Below are positions 18,022-27,233 of a stretch of DNA of 49,948 nucleotides, one piece after another. A model generated the notes under the pieces. It was not told the DNA's origin. It saw only the letters and a list, made by a program, of their open reading frames with translations, and searched no databases. This DNA comes from Pseudonocardiaceae bacterium. Its GTDB lineage: Bacteria > Actinomycetota > Actinomycetes > Mycobacteriales > Pseudonocardiaceae. Location: NCBI GenBank assembly GCA_009377865.1, contig WHTH01000027.1, positions 1 through 49,948 on the forward strand, read 5' to 3'. A program made the translations under genes and the position numbers. Each line of letters begins with the position of its first letter. The stretch's first letter is position 1.

Positions 18022-18155
18022 CCCCGTGACCAGTGCTTGCCAGGACGACTGTTGACCGCCGGCGTCGGCGGTTCAACCAGCCGCGAACACCCCGATCCGG
18101 CGGTCGCCACCGGCACCACCTGCCCGCATCCGGCTGGGACGCACGGCAGCCGTAA

Positions 18156-18171
18156 ACTATTTGAGATAGTA
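18156..18171. promoter_or_regulatory. ACTA-N7-TAGT operator before the Lgt-like gene
   Basis: ACTA-TTTGAGA-TAGT-A contains a perfect ACTAT-N5-ATAGT repeat and the shared GATAGTA core (18165-18171). It lies about 35-70 bases before the possible starts of the Lgt-like gene. Its right half, TGAGATAGTAGG, is identical to that at 19441. Confidence 0.6.
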
Positions 18172-18205
18172 GGTATGGTTGCTGCCGCCGAGGTGAGTCG
18201 GCTCG

Positions 18206-19165
18206 GTGCGCAGGCTGCATGATGAAGCGGCGGTGTCGATGGGGCGTGCGCAACGACGTGAGGCAGAGCGTGAGCAGCGTCGGCGTGACCGGCGTGCGGC
18301 CAGTCCGACGCCGCGCCGACGGGTTGACGGGGGGCCGCCGGACCAGCAGGCGGTGCGGCCGGCGCCGACCGGGTTGGATCGGCCGCAGCACAAGCCCTCG
18401 GCGCCCGCTGGTGTCGACGCGGGCGCCGCGAGCCGCTCGGCTCCGGCGCCGGGCACGCGGTCCTCGCCGGCAACGACGAAGCGGGATCGCGCTGCGTCCC
18501 CGCCGGCGGTTGCCACCACCGCGGCATCGCTGCAGGTGACATCGTTTTCATGCAGCGCCGTCGACGAGGTCGCACCGCAGGTCGTGCCGGGCAGTGGGCG
18601 GCTCACCGTCACGAAACGGATCGTCGGTCTCACGCCTGGCGAATGGAACGTGACGGCCACTCCGGTGGCAGGTGAGCGCACTGCGGGTCGGGCACGGCCG
18701 ATGCCCGCTCGCGCGTCGTCGTCGGGCTCGACCGGGTTCGCGCCGGTCATCCAGGTCCGCGCGCCCGGTGTCCGCATCGGTACCTGGCCGGCGCTGGTCG
18801 GTCTGGGGGCGGCAGCGGCGCTGACGGTGCAGGCGCTGCTCGCCGCCCGCCTCTCGCTGCCGGTGACCCCAGTCCTGCTGTCGCTGCTCGCGTGCCTGCT
18901 CGGGCTCGTCGGGGCCAAGCTCTACTACCTGGCCGAGCACCCCTCCCAGCCGCGAACCCTGATGACCATGACCGGCGGCATGTGCATCCAGGGGTTCGTG
19001 CTCGCCGCCGTCGGCACCGTCGTGGCCGGGGCCCTCGTCGCAGGGCTGCCGATCGGCCCGCTGCTCGACATCACTCCACCTCGCAGACCACGTGATCGGT
19101 CAGGACATCGGCGACGGTGCGCGGTAACGTCATGGCTGGCTCCGGTCGGACGGGCGGCCGCATGA
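18206..19165 (+). pseudogene. Prolipoprotein diacylglyceryl transferase (Lgt)-like membrane protein, 3' truncated
   Basis: A very basic N-terminus (AQRREAEREQRRRDRR) and low-complexity Ala/Pro/Arg stretch lead to TKRIVGLTPGEWNVTATPVA and to helices LVGLGAAAALTVQALLAARL, VLLSLLACLLGLVGAKLYYL and GMCIQGFVLAAVGTVVAGAL. The KLYYLAEH and GGMCIQGF motifs match actinobacterial Lgt-related proteins. After PIGPLLDITPP the frame becomes a basic non-homologous tail, so the second half is lost. The start could be GTG 18206 or ATG 18239. Lgt modifies lipoproteins at the outer membrane face; this fragment is probably inactive. Confidence 0.6.
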
Positions 19166-19440
19166 TCCTCGTGCTGGTGCGCGCCACCGCTGCAGTGGTG
19201 AGCTGGCGTTCTAGCGCTGCTACGCACCCGCCCCGGTCCCGCTGCGCGAGCTGGTCGCAGTCGCCGGGCGCCGTTGGCGCCGTGGAGGAGTCTTTCCAGG
19301 CCGGCAAGGGCCTTCCGGGCTCGACGAGCACCAGGTCCGCCGCTGGCTGCCAAACGAGATCCGGCGACTATTCACCACATTCATCATCGAGCCAGCACGT
19401 GTCCACGCCTGCCCCGAAGCTTGGTGCCGCTGGCGACGCC

Positions 19441-19456
19441 ACTAAGTGAGATAGTA
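19441..19456. promoter_or_regulatory. ACTA-N7-TAGT operator before the response-regulator gene
   Basis: ACTA-AGTGAGA-TAGT followed by AGG, including GATAGTA (19450-19456), ends 44 bases before the regulator start. The preceding 275 bases (19166-19440) hold no gene I can support. Confidence 0.6.
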
Positions 19457-19499
19457 GGGAAGATACGGGAAATGCGGGCCGCCAACGGGAGGGGAGCCG

Positions 19500-20094
19500 A
19501 TGTCGAGGACGGTGGTCGTCGTCGATGACGAGGCGAAGATCCGTGGTCTGGTGCGCAGCTATCTCGAGCGGGAGGGCTACACCGTGCTGGAGGCCGGTAC
19601 CGGGGCTCGGGCGCTGGAGCTGGCCCCCGGCGCGGATCTGATGATCCTCGATCTGCGGTTGCCCGACCGGGACGGCGAGGACGTCGCGCGCCAGATCGGC
19701 AGCAGCATCCGGCTGCCGATCATCATGCTGACCGCGAAGGTGAGCGAGGCGCAGCGGATCGCCGGTCTGCGGCTGGGGGCCGACGACTACGTCACCAAGC
19801 CCTTCAGCCCCCGCGAACTCGTCGCCAGAGTGGATGCGGTGCTGCGGCGCAGTGGCGGCGAGTCCGGGCAGGACGGACCGGTGTCGTTCGGCGGCGGGAT
19901 GCTGCGAATCGATGCCGAGCGGCGCGAGGTGTGGGCCGGCGAGAGCGCGGTCGCGCTGACTCGCACGGAGTTCGACCTGCTGAGCGTCCTCGCGGCCCGC
20001 CCGGGCGGGCGTGGTCGCGGTTCGAGCTGGTCTCGCGGGTACAGGGCGACGACGGTGAGGCTTCCGAGCGCACCGTCGACGTGCATGTGAAGAC
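19500..20094 (+). pseudogene. OmpR-family response regulator, frameshifted in the DNA-binding domain
   Basis: The receiver domain is complete: VVVVDDEAKIRGL (acidic pair), LMILDLRLPDRDG (phospho-Asp), IIMLTAK and DDYVTKPFSPRELVARV. The winged helix begins normally (ALTRTEFDLLSVLAARPG), but near 20005 the coding sense moves one frame (WSRFELVSRVQGDDGEASER, then TVDVHVK). The last residues are replaced by the start of the kinase remnant, so stop and intergenic bases are lost. It would have been the partner of the adjoining kinase. Confidence 0.85.
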
Positions 20095-20096
20095 GA

Positions 20097-20893
20097 CTAT
20101 CTCCAGGCAGGTGGGTGGCGGGGTGAGTCGCTGGACCAGCTGGCGCCGTCGTTCGTGATGTCCGGTATCAGTGTGGAGCTGCTGGCTGACGGGCGGCGGA
20201 TCTGGTCGACGGCCGGGTTCGCGATGGGCCCAGCCATGTCGGAGATGCACCGCGAGATGATGGGGATCCCCGAGCTCGGTCCGGCCAGCCGGTTGCCGGT
20301 CGTGGTGGGCGACCGGCGGGTGGGCACTGCGGTGCTGCGGGTCCCGCAGGCCACCGTCCCCGCCGTGGACCGGGAGTTCCGCGCCTCGGTCAACCGGCTG
20401 CTGCTCGGCGGGGCGATCGCCGCGGGCGTGCTGGCCCTGCTGATCGGCCTGGCACTCGCGCGGCGGACCACCACCGGGGTGACCGAGCTGACCGCGGCCG
20501 CCAACGAGCTCGCCACCGGCCGGCGGGACCGGCGCGCCGCGGTGTCGTCGAAGGACGAGGTCGGCGAGCTGGCCACCTCGTTCAATGCGATGGCCGATGC
20601 GGTGACCCGCGAGGACGAGCTGCGAACACCCCTGGCCATCCTGCGCAGCCAGCTGGAGGCCATCCAGGACCGTGTCACCGAACCCGACCCCGACGTGATC
20701 AGCTCGCTGCACGACGAGACGCTGCGGCTTGGCCGCCTGGTCGCCGACCTGGAGACCATGGCCGACGCCGGCGCGGCCGGCTTCAGCCTGGACCGCAGCG
20801 AGCTGGCACTGCGTCCCCTGGTGCGCGACGTGCTCGACGGGCTGGTCGGCCGGCTCGCCGAGCGTCGCGGCGCTGCCCTGGGAGCCGGGGGGA
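20097..20893 (+). pseudogene. Sensor histidine kinase without phospho-acceptor His and ATPase domain
   Basis: The frame starts in the sensor domain (SGISVELLADGRRIWSTAGF and a Met-rich AMGPAMSEMHREMM), then one transmembrane helix (LLLGGAIAAGVLALLIGLAL), a HAMP domain (RRTTTGVTELTAAANELATG) and a dimerisation helix. At the H-box the text reads AVTREDELRTPLAILRSQ: about a dozen residues with the SHELRTPL histidine are missing, in frame. The first membrane helix is gone, and after RLAERRGAAL the catalytic ATPase domain is lost where the minus-strand dsbD-like gene begins. The Met-rich sensor segment suggests it once sensed Cu or Ag. Confidence 0.85.
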
Positions 20894-20899
20894 GATCTG

Positions 20900-21769
20900 T
20901 CATGCCGGTCGCGCACCCTCGTCGCTCGCGTCGCGTCGGCCCAATGCACGGCGCAGCTTGCGTTCCGAGAGGCGGCCATAGGAGAACGCCGCACCGTCGA
21001 GCAGCACGCCCGGGGGGAAGAGGACGCCCACGCTGGTGGCCAGGCGCTGGCCCGGAGCTGCCACCCCTCGGTGGGCATCGCGGTGCTGGTGAAGGCCAGC
21101 ACCGCGGCCAGCCCACCCATCGCGATCAGCAGCAGCCCGCTCAGCGCGTTACCCAACGGCAGTTGGCGCTGCCAGCCGCCCAGCCGCAGCCGCACCTGCC
21201 GGCCGGTCAGCAGCGGCGCCAGCCGGTCCTGGTGACGGTCCCACAGCAGCGCGATCACCGCCAGCGGGGCCACCATCCCGGCGACATAGGCCAGCCCGAT
21301 CCCCAGCGCGGTCGGGAACGATGCCGCCGCGCCGGACAGCACCGCCACCCCGGCCAGCACCGGCGCGCAGCAGGCGCTGGCCACCCCGGAGAACATCCCG
21401 AGCAGGTAGGCCGAGCGGAAGCTGTTCGGCCGGGCCGCGCGCGCCGAGGGCATCGGCAGGTTCGGCTTCCACCCGATGAGCATGGCAACTCCGCCGAGGA
21501 GCATCAGAGTGCCGCCGACCAGGAACACCACGGTGTGCTGCTCGATGAGTAGCCGGCTCAGTGCCGTGGCGCCCAGCCCGATCGGCAGGATCACCGTCGC
21601 CACGCCGCCGCCGAACACCAGGGTGGCCGGAACCACACCGCCGTGATGACGGAAAACCCGTCGCGAGATACGCGGGCAGCATCACCGAGATGCAGCACGG
21701 GGCCAGCAGCGCCACCAGGCCACCGAGGAACGACGCCAGTAGCGTCGTGCCCAGCAGCAGCTCACCCAT
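20900..21769 (-). pseudogene. DsbD/CcdA-like cytochrome c biogenesis membrane protein, two frameshifts
   Basis: ATG 21769 opens GELLLGTTLLASFLGGLVAL and LAPCCISVMLPAYLATGF; the frame shifts in a run of T near 21650 and continues as GGVVPATLVFGGGVATVILP, through SAYLLGMFSGVASACCAPVL (paired Cys), to TSTAMPTEGWQ. A second shift near 21050 leads to RLATSVGVLFPPGVLLDGAA and a natural end at 20900. The paired LAPCC and ACCAPV cysteines in two membrane repeats mark the thiol-transport family (a longer cousin of CcdA). The two small membrane genes before it overlap it, as in an operon. Confidence 0.8.
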
Positions 21770-21989
21770 CCCCGTCCCGCTTGACCGGACGGTCCTCGGC
21801 CAGCGCGTCTTGGGCCCGCAGCATCCGGATCTCCTCGGACAGCTCGGCGATCTGCCGCTGCAGCTCCGCGTCCTCCTGACCGGCGCCACCGCCCATCGAG
21901 CACCGGCCCTGCCACATCGGCCGCAAGCAGAAGAACCAGGTCGCGGCCAGCGCCGCCGCCGCGACCCCGGCCAGCAGCACCGTGTCCAT
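21762..21989 (-). CDS. Small membrane protein with Cys motif and coiled coil
   Basis: 75 residues from ATG 21989. One transmembrane helix (LLAGVAAAALAATWFFCL), a CLRPMWQGRCSMGGG segment with two Cys, and a charged coiled coil (DAELQRQIAELSEEIRMLRA). It overlaps the stop of the gene before it (4 bases) and the start of the dsbD-like gene after it (8 bases). Not assigned to a family; a metal- or redox-related accessory role is a guess from the operon. Confidence 0.75.
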   Translation of the reverse strand: MDTVLLAGVAAAALAATWFFCLRPMWQGRCSMGGGAGQEDAELQRQIAELSEEIRMLRAQDALAEDRPVKRDGDG

Positions 21990-22189
21990 CAGCGAGTGCC
22001 CTCGGCGTGCTCCCGCGCCGCGCGGAGCTGGTCGACCTCGGCGCGCAACCGGGCCACCTCCTGCTCCGCAGTCTGGTCCCGCTGCGACCCGCCGCCCTGG
22101 CCGCCGGAGCCGCGCATCATGAACCACATCATCGCGCCCATCCCGACGGGGCAGGCCAGCACGGCCAGGCCGAGTAGCAGAGCTTCCAC
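21989..22189 (-). CDS. Small Met-rich membrane protein
   Basis: 66 residues from GTG 22189 (AAGGAGG 6 bases upstream). The membrane helix contains Cys and several Met residues (LACPVGMGAMMWFMMRG), followed by a Gly-rich turn and a coiled coil (EQEVARLRAEVDQLRAAREH). The layout parallels the next gene (helix plus coiled coil), so the two may pair. Small Met-rich membrane proteins are common beside copper oxidases. First gene of the unit, divergent from the second multicopper oxidase. Confidence 0.75.
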   Translation of the reverse strand: MEALLLGLAVLACPVGMGAMMWFMMRGSGGQGGGSQRDQTAEQEVARLRAEVDQLRAAREHAEGTR

Positions 22190-22233
22190 AGAGTGCCTCC
22201 TTGGTGGGTGCCGAAACGGCGGCGACAGCAACG

Positions 22234-22259
22234 CTACTATATCCGTTCGGAGATAGTAG
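22234..22259. promoter_or_regulatory. Long TACTAT/ATAGTA operator between divergent copper units
   Basis: CTACTAT (22234-22240) and ATAGTAG (22253-22259) form perfect 7-base arms with a 12-base spacer; the ACTA-to-TAGT gap is 14, twice the 7 seen elsewhere. It lies between the small-protein/dsbD-like unit (minus) and the multicopper oxidase (plus), so it could serve both promoters. Confidence 0.65.
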
Positions 22260-22314
22260 CCAGCGGCGGTCAAGATTCGAAGTGCCCGAACTGGGTGCAG
22301 CGCGGCTGAATACG

Positions 22315-23946
22315 ATGGAGGCGGTGACGTTGCCGAGCGCGGCCCACGGCGATCGCCGGAAACTGAGCCGTCGTCAGGTGCTGACCGGGGGCGCGGCACT
22401 GGGTGTGCTGGGCCCGCTGGGCGGTTGCACCAGCGATGCCGCCGCGAACGGTCGGGTAGCGCCGGACGGGTTGGCAGTCGAGCAGGCGGCCGCCCAACGG
22501 CGCGCCGCAAGTGCCCGGGTGCGTCAGTCCACGCTCACGGCGCGGGCCGGCCCGGTGGATCTGGGCGGGCGGACGGTGCGCACCTGGTCCTACGGCGACG
22601 GCGTCCCTGGGCCGCTGCTGCGTGGCAGCGCCGGTGAGGTGCTGCGGGTGCGGGTGGACAACCGGCTGCCGCAACCCACCACCGTGCACTGGCACGGGCT
22701 GGCGATCCGCAACGACATGGATGGCGTGCCGAACCTGACCCAACCCGAGATCGAGCCCGGGGCGGGAATGGACTACGAGTTCGTCCTGCCGACACCGGGC
22801 ACGTACTTTTACCACGCCCACCACGGAGTGCAGCGCGAGCGCGGACTGTACGGGCCGCTGATCATCGACGACCCGGCCGAGCCGGGAGATTACGACAACG
22901 AGTTCGTCGTCGTCCTCGACGACTGGACCGACGGCACTGCCGTCGGCTCGGGCCCGGAGGACATCCTGCGCTACCTGCAGGCGGGAGGTTTCGGGGCGAA
23001 GTATCGGGCACCGGTTACCGCGGGCGAGGTCCCCACGGCGGTCGCGCCCGATGCGCCGATGGGAGCGCCGGCGCCGCTGGTAACGCAGCTCGCCGGCGAC
23101 GTGCAGTACCCGTTCCACCTGCTCAATGGACGGCTCCCCACAGCCCCGCACACCTTCACCGCCCGCCCCGGCCGCCGCGCCCGGATCCGAGTGATCAACG
23201 CCTCCGGCGCCACCGTCTACCGGGTCGCGCTCGGCGACCACCGGCTGACCGTCACCCACTCCGACGGCTACCCGGTCCAGCCGGTCACCGTCGACACGCT
23301 CCGCATCGCATCGGGGGAGCGCTACGACCTGGCTGTCACCCTCGGCGACGGCGCCTTCCCGCTGGCCGCGGTCGCCGAAGGCAAGGGCGCCCAGGCGATG
23401 GGCGTGGTCCGCACGGCCAGCGGCGCCACCCCACCGGCCGGCGTGCAGCCCGCGGAGCTGGGCCGGCGGATGCTCAGCCTCGCCGACCTGCAGGCGCTAC
23501 CGGAGGTCCGACTGGACACGCCGCGGCCGGCCGGCCACGACGTCTACCTCACCGGCGACATGAGCGCCTACGGCTGGCGGATCAACGCCGAGACCTACGA
23601 CGCGGCCGACCCCTTCGCCGGCATCACGCCCGTGCCGGTCCGCAGCGGCGACCACGTCCGGCTCACCCTGATCAACCAGACACCGGCGTTCCACCCCATG
23701 CACCTGCACGGCCACACCGTCCAGGTGCGGGCGATCGGCACCAACCGGGCGCGCTACGACGCCCGCGACGGCGGCGGGGACAGCCCGTTGCCGGCCGGCG
23801 CCCGCAAGGACACCGTGCAGGTCGCACCCGGGCAGCGCATCGCCGTCGACTTCGTCGCCGACAACCCCGGCCAGTGGCTACACCACTGCCACAACGCCTA
23901 CCACCTGGCCGCCGGCATGGCCCACATCGTCTCCTACCAGACCTGA
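22315..23946 (+). CDS. Exported multicopper oxidase, probable lipoprotein
   Basis: 543 residues from ATG 22315; GTG 22324, preceded by GGAGG, is an alternative start. Twin-arginine signal (LSRRQVLTGG, about 17-26) ending in a lipobox-like GPLGGC (Cys38), so Tat export with lipid anchoring is likely. Copper motifs: HWHGL (125-129), YHAHHG (166-171), HPMHLHGH (460-467) and HCHNAYHLAAGM (from 524, type 1 Cys and axial Met). No long Met-rich insert. CopA/CotA-like oxidase acting outside the membrane. Its promoter region holds a strong BlaI-type element. Convergent with copC-copD. Confidence 0.93.
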   Translation: MEAVTLPSAAHGDRRKLSRRQVLTGGAALGVLGPLGGCTSDAAANGRVAPDGLAVEQAAAQRRAASARVRQSTLTARAGPVDLGGRTVRTWSYGDGVPGPLLRGSAGEVLRVRVDNRLPQPTTVHWHGLAIRNDMDGVPNLTQPEIEPGAGMDYEFVLPTPGTYFYHAHHGVQRERGLYGPLIIDDPAEPGDYDNEFVVVLDDWTDGTAVGSGPEDILRYLQAGGFGAKYRAPVTAGEVPTAVAPDAPMGAPAPLVTQLAGDVQYPFHLLNGRLPTAPHTFTARPGRRARIRVINASGATVYRVALGDHRLTVTHSDGYPVQPVTVDTLRIASGERYDLAVTLGDGAFPLAAVAEGKGAQAMGVVRTASGATPPAGVQPAELGRRMLSLADLQALPEVRLDTPRPAGHDVYLTGDMSAYGWRINAETYDAADPFAGITPVPVRSGDHVRLTLINQTPAFHPMHLHGHTVQVRAIGTNRARYDARDGGGDSPLPAGARKDTVQVAPGQRIAVDFVADNPGQWLHHCHNAYHLAAGMAHIVSYQT

Positions 23947-23969
23947 CCAGCCCGTCGGGACGCCGGCCG

Positions 23970-25892
23970 TCACTCCGTGTAGACGAACCGGTGGCGCACG
24001 AGGTGCTTCTCGCTGGTGAGGGTCTCCTCGGCGATGCGCCCTCGATCATCGATGACGAGCAGCGCAGTCTGGCCGGCGGCGGGGAACCCGAGCGCCAGCC
24101 GGACGGGCTCACCTTCGCGGGAGACGCGCGCGGCGACCGGGGCGACGCCCGAGGCGTAGGGCACGGCCGACAAGAAGACGTCGATCGGCGGTCGCAGCGG
24201 GCGCGGCTCTGACGGCGGCGCGGAGGTGTCGCTGGTGACCACCTCGTAGAGGGTGAACGCGCTTGCCTGGCGCATGGTTTCGACGGTGCGAGCGAGCAGG
24301 TCACTACCAGTTTGCACCGGCCACGGGACCAGTGCGCCGACCGCGCCGCCACGCCACCCCGCGGCCGCGACCCGCAGGGTGAGGGGGTTATCCCCGACTC
24401 CCCACCTGACAGCGCTGACGAAGCAGCCCTCGCCGCACGGCCGGAAGCGCAGCCTCTCAGCAGCCCGGCCGGCGGGCCGCAGCCGCCCGGAGAGCTGGTA
24501 GCGCTGCGCCGCTGCAGGTTCGTAGTAGTCGCCGTGGCGGGGGGTGGCCAGCCGCACGACGAGCTGACCCTCGCTGGCGGTCAAACTTACCCCCACCTGG
24601 CCGGCGCGGGCGCCGAGCGGCAGCACCACACCGGCCGGGGCGGGGGGTGCCGGCGCGGACTGCTCGGAGCTCCGGGGCAGCGGCGTGGACACCAGCGTCG
24701 CGGCCACCGCCAGCACCGCGACGAGCACGGTGCTCTCCGCGCCGGCCAGGCGCCGCAACCGGCCGGGGCGGCGCAGCGACAACCGGGCGGCAAGCGCCAG
24801 TCCGGCGGCCGCCGTCACCAGCGCGATCTTGAGCAGCAGCACCTGGCCGTAGCTGGTCGTGGTGAGTGCCGTGGCCGGGGCCAGCAACACCGCGGTGAGG
24901 GTGCCGGTGGCCACGACCAGGAGGAACAGCCACAGCGCGAACCGGGCGTGCTCGGCGAACACCCACCGGACCGCCCCGTGGTGCGCGCGCCACGCCGCCG
25001 CCGCCCGCACCGTGTGCAGCAGCGCGCCGGCCCACACCGCCGCCGCGGCGAGGTGGACAGCGGTGAGCAGCGCACCCCAGCCGGGTTCGGTGACCCCGGC
25101 GTGGGAGCGAACGCCCTCCGCCGCGGCCACGGCGAGCAACGGCAGCGCTGCCCATCCGGCACGGTGAACAGCGATGAGGACGAGCGCCCCGGCGAATCCG
25201 GCCGCCTCTACCGCCAGCAGCTGCCCGGGTCGGTCGGCCCACAGGACACTCCACCCGGAACCGCCGACGAGCTGCACCGCCAGCCCGCCAACTGCGGCGA
25301 GCCCCGCCAGCACACCGAACGGGGCCCAGGAGCGCACCGCGACCAGCGACGGGTTCTCCAACCGCGCCGTGGCGGTCACCCGCTGTGCGATCAGACCACC
25401 CAGCGTCACTGCCAGGCCGGCGAAGAGCACCCAGCGCAGCACAGCGGGGAACCAGGAGATCCCCGGCCCGGCGCTCGCTGCGCCGCTCCCGGCCAGCGCG
25501 ACCCCGACCGCGAACCGGAACTCGTCCTCCACCACGTCGCCGTCCGCGCCGGTGACCCGCCACCGCACCATGTAGGTCTGCGGTGCCAGATCGCCCCGCA
25601 GGGTGGCGATGACCGCGCTCCCATCACGGCTCGTCGCCACCGGCCCGACGGGCTGCGTCACGCCGACCGCGTCGGAGATGGTCAGCGCGTTCTCGCCGAG
25701 CGTGACCGGTTCGTTGAACAGCAGCGTGATCGAGGTTGGTGACTCAGCCACCGCCGTGTCCGCCGCCGGCGTCGTGAACAGCAGCGTTGGATGCGCCTGC
25801 GCGGCCGGAGCCACCCACAGCAGCACTGCCATGGCCGCGGCCGCGAGTGCGAGCAGCCGCCACAGCGGACGGGTGACCCGCGATCTGCTCAC
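23970..25892 (-). CDS. CopC-CopD fusion protein for copper uptake or handling
   Basis: 640 residues from GTG 25892, overlapping the M56 stop (GTGA). The signal peptide ends AAQA, leaving an N-terminal HPTLLFTTP: a His1 that forms the Cu(II) brace in CopC. The CopC beta-sandwich (about 28-125) is followed by eight or so CopD membrane helices (about 140-420; e.g. AVHLAAAAVWAGALLHTV) and an unusual 200-residue extracytoplasmic C-terminal part with FRPCGEGCFVSAV. Length exceeds usual CopC-CopD fusions by this last part. It stands third in a blaI-M56-copCD unit, which ties the BlaI system directly to copper. Confidence 0.9.
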   Translation of the reverse strand: MSRSRVTRPLWRLLALAAAAMAVLLWVAPAAQAHPTLLFTTPAADTAVAESPTSITLLFNEPVTLGENALTISDAVGVTQPVGPVATSRDGSAVIATLRGDLAPQTYMVRWRVTGADGDVVEDEFRFAVGVALAGSGAASAGPGISWFPAVLRWVLFAGLAVTLGGLIAQRVTATARLENPSLVAVRSWAPFGVLAGLAAVGGLAVQLVGGSGWSVLWADRPGQLLAVEAAGFAGALVLIAVHRAGWAALPLLAVAAAEGVRSHAGVTEPGWGALLTAVHLAAAAVWAGALLHTVRAAAAWRAHHGAVRWVFAEHARFALWLFLLVVATGTLTAVLLAPATALTTTSYGQVLLLKIALVTAAAGLALAARLSLRRPGRLRRLAGAESTVLVAVLAVAATLVSTPLPRSSEQSAPAPPAPAGVVLPLGARAGQVGVSLTASEGQLVVRLATPRHGDYYEPAAAQRYQLSGRLRPAGRAAERLRFRPCGEGCFVSAVRWGVGDNPLTLRVAAAGWRGGAVGALVPWPVQTGSDLLARTVETMRQASAFTLYEVVTSDTSAPPSEPRPLRPPIDVFLSAVPYASGVAPVAARVSREGEPVRLALGFPAAGQTALLVIDDRGRIAEETLTSEKHLVRHRFVYTE

Positions 25893-26827
25893 AGCAGGAG
25901 GCAGCTGACGAGGGCCGGTTCGGCCCAGGCCAGCGCCGCGGCGCCCAGGGGCAGCATCGCGACGAGGACCATCGCCGCGAGCAGGCCGGCGCGAACCGAC
26001 CGGTGCAACGGCGCCGGCGGACGAAGCATCCGGTGCACCCGCTCGACGGCGTCCCCCCCGGTGGCGGCCAGCGCTCCGGCGGGCGCGCTGCCGGTGGCCA
26101 TCGCGACCAGGGCCCTGGCGAGGTCGACCGGGGCATGACGGGTCGCGGCGACCTGGTCGGCGTGCATCTCGACCAGCCGGCCGATCTCCCGGCGGGCCAC
26201 GGCGAACAGCGGCACCCGCGGGCACGCGCGCTCGAGCAGTCGCCCGCCGTCGCGGAGCAGATGGTGGTGGCCCGCGGCATGGGCGCGCTCGTGGGCCAGC
26301 ACGGCGGCGAGCTCGTTCGGCGACAGCAGCTCGAGGGCTCCGGTGGTCACCACGATCCGGTGCTGACGGCCGGGCACCAGGTAGGCCGCGGGCCCGGTGT
26401 GCTCCAGCACCGTGACGCCCAGCGCCGGCGAGTGGGTGCCGACCAGTGCGACCGCCGCCCGGTGGCGCGCTCGTCCGGCGGCGAGGGACCGCGACGCCCG
26501 CACGACGACCAGCGCGGCGCGCCCGGCCAGCAGCAGCACGAGGCCGGCCGCCGCAGCACCCGCGACGTGGCCGGCAAGCCCGTATGTGCCACGAAGGGCG
26601 TCCGCGCACCAGGTCCACAGCGAGCAGAGCACATCGACGGTCCGGGGCCACGGGATCACCAGCGACAGCGCGGCGAGCCCCGCCGCGACGGTCACCGAGA
26701 ACAGCACCGCGTACCAGGCGGTGAGGCCGAGTACCGGCGCCCGGTACACCCAAGACCGGTTGACCAACACCCGGGGTGCGAGCAGGGCCACCGCAGCAGC
26801 CACCGCGAGGAGCAGGCCCGCGATCAT
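25889..26827 (-). CDS. M56-family membrane metallopeptidase, copy 2
   Basis: 312 residues. Membrane helices at about 2-18, 34-58, 88-108 and near the C-terminus. Zinc site HERAH (179-183) with a second acidic motif VEMHADQ downstream. It overlaps blaI copy 2 before it (ATGA) and copC-copD after it. Expected to cleave or otherwise inactivate its BlaI partner upon an envelope signal, here plausibly copper. Confidence 0.92.
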   Translation of the reverse strand: MIAGLLLAVAAAVALLAPRVLVNRSWVYRAPVLGLTAWYAVLFSVTVAAGLAALSLVIPWPRTVDVLCSLWTWCADALRGTYGLAGHVAGAAAAGLVLLLAGRAALVVVRASRSLAAGRARHRAAVALVGTHSPALGVTVLEHTGPAAYLVPGRQHRIVVTTGALELLSPNELAAVLAHERAHAAGHHHLLRDGGRLLERACPRVPLFAVARREIGRLVEMHADQVAATRHAPVDLARALVAMATGSAPAGALAATGGDAVERVHRMLRPPAPLHRSVRAGLLAAMVLVAMLPLGAAALAWAEPALVSCLLL

Positions 26828-27198
26828 CCGAGCCGGTCCTGGTGGGACTGCAGCGCCGCACCCAGCGCGGCCGCTTCCTGGTCGGACATCCCACCCACGA
26901 ACCTGACCAGCGCCTCCGCCCGGTCACCGCTGCCGTCGAGTGCCTCCCGCATCAGCCGCGCGCCGTACTCCTCGCGGCTGGCCACGGGGCAATAGCTGAA
27001 CGCTCCCCTGGCGGCAGCCGCCCGGCGCAGCCAGCCCTTCTTGTGCAGGTTGTCCACGACGGTCGACACAGTCGTATACGCCGAGCTCCGCGTCGCGCTC
27101 AGCGCGGTATGCACCTCGCGCACCGTGCGAGGACCCTCCTGCGACCACAGGAAGTCCATGATCGCTGCTTCCAGCTCACCGAAACCGCGCAACGCCAC
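26824..27198 (-). CDS. BlaI/MecI-family repressor, copy 2
   Basis: About 124 residues if GTG 27198 (GGAGG upstream) is the start; ATG 27237 would add 13. Winged helix: FGELEAAIMDFLWSQ, RTVREVHTAL, AYTTVSTVVDNLHKKGWL. The dimerisation part includes FSYCPVASREEYGARLM. First gene of the blaI-M56-copCD unit. TACTAT (minus strand) overlaps the distal ATG, which fits autoregulation if the downstream GTG is used. Confidence 0.92.
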   Translation of the reverse strand: MALRGFGELEAAIMDFLWSQEGPRTVREVHTALSATRSSAYTTVSTVVDNLHKKGWLRRAAAARGAFSYCPVASREEYGARLMREALDGSGDRAEALVRFVGGMSDQEAAALGAALQSHQDRLG

Positions 27199-27233
27199 CC
27201 GCACCTCCGACCCAGCAACGAGGACACCACGTT

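Noticed and set aside
25893-26927. Upstream extension of the copC-copD frame to 985 residues
   Set aside because: The extension is out-of-frame M56 sequence, rich in Arg/Gly/Pro. The signal peptide and ribosome context place the start at GTG 25892.
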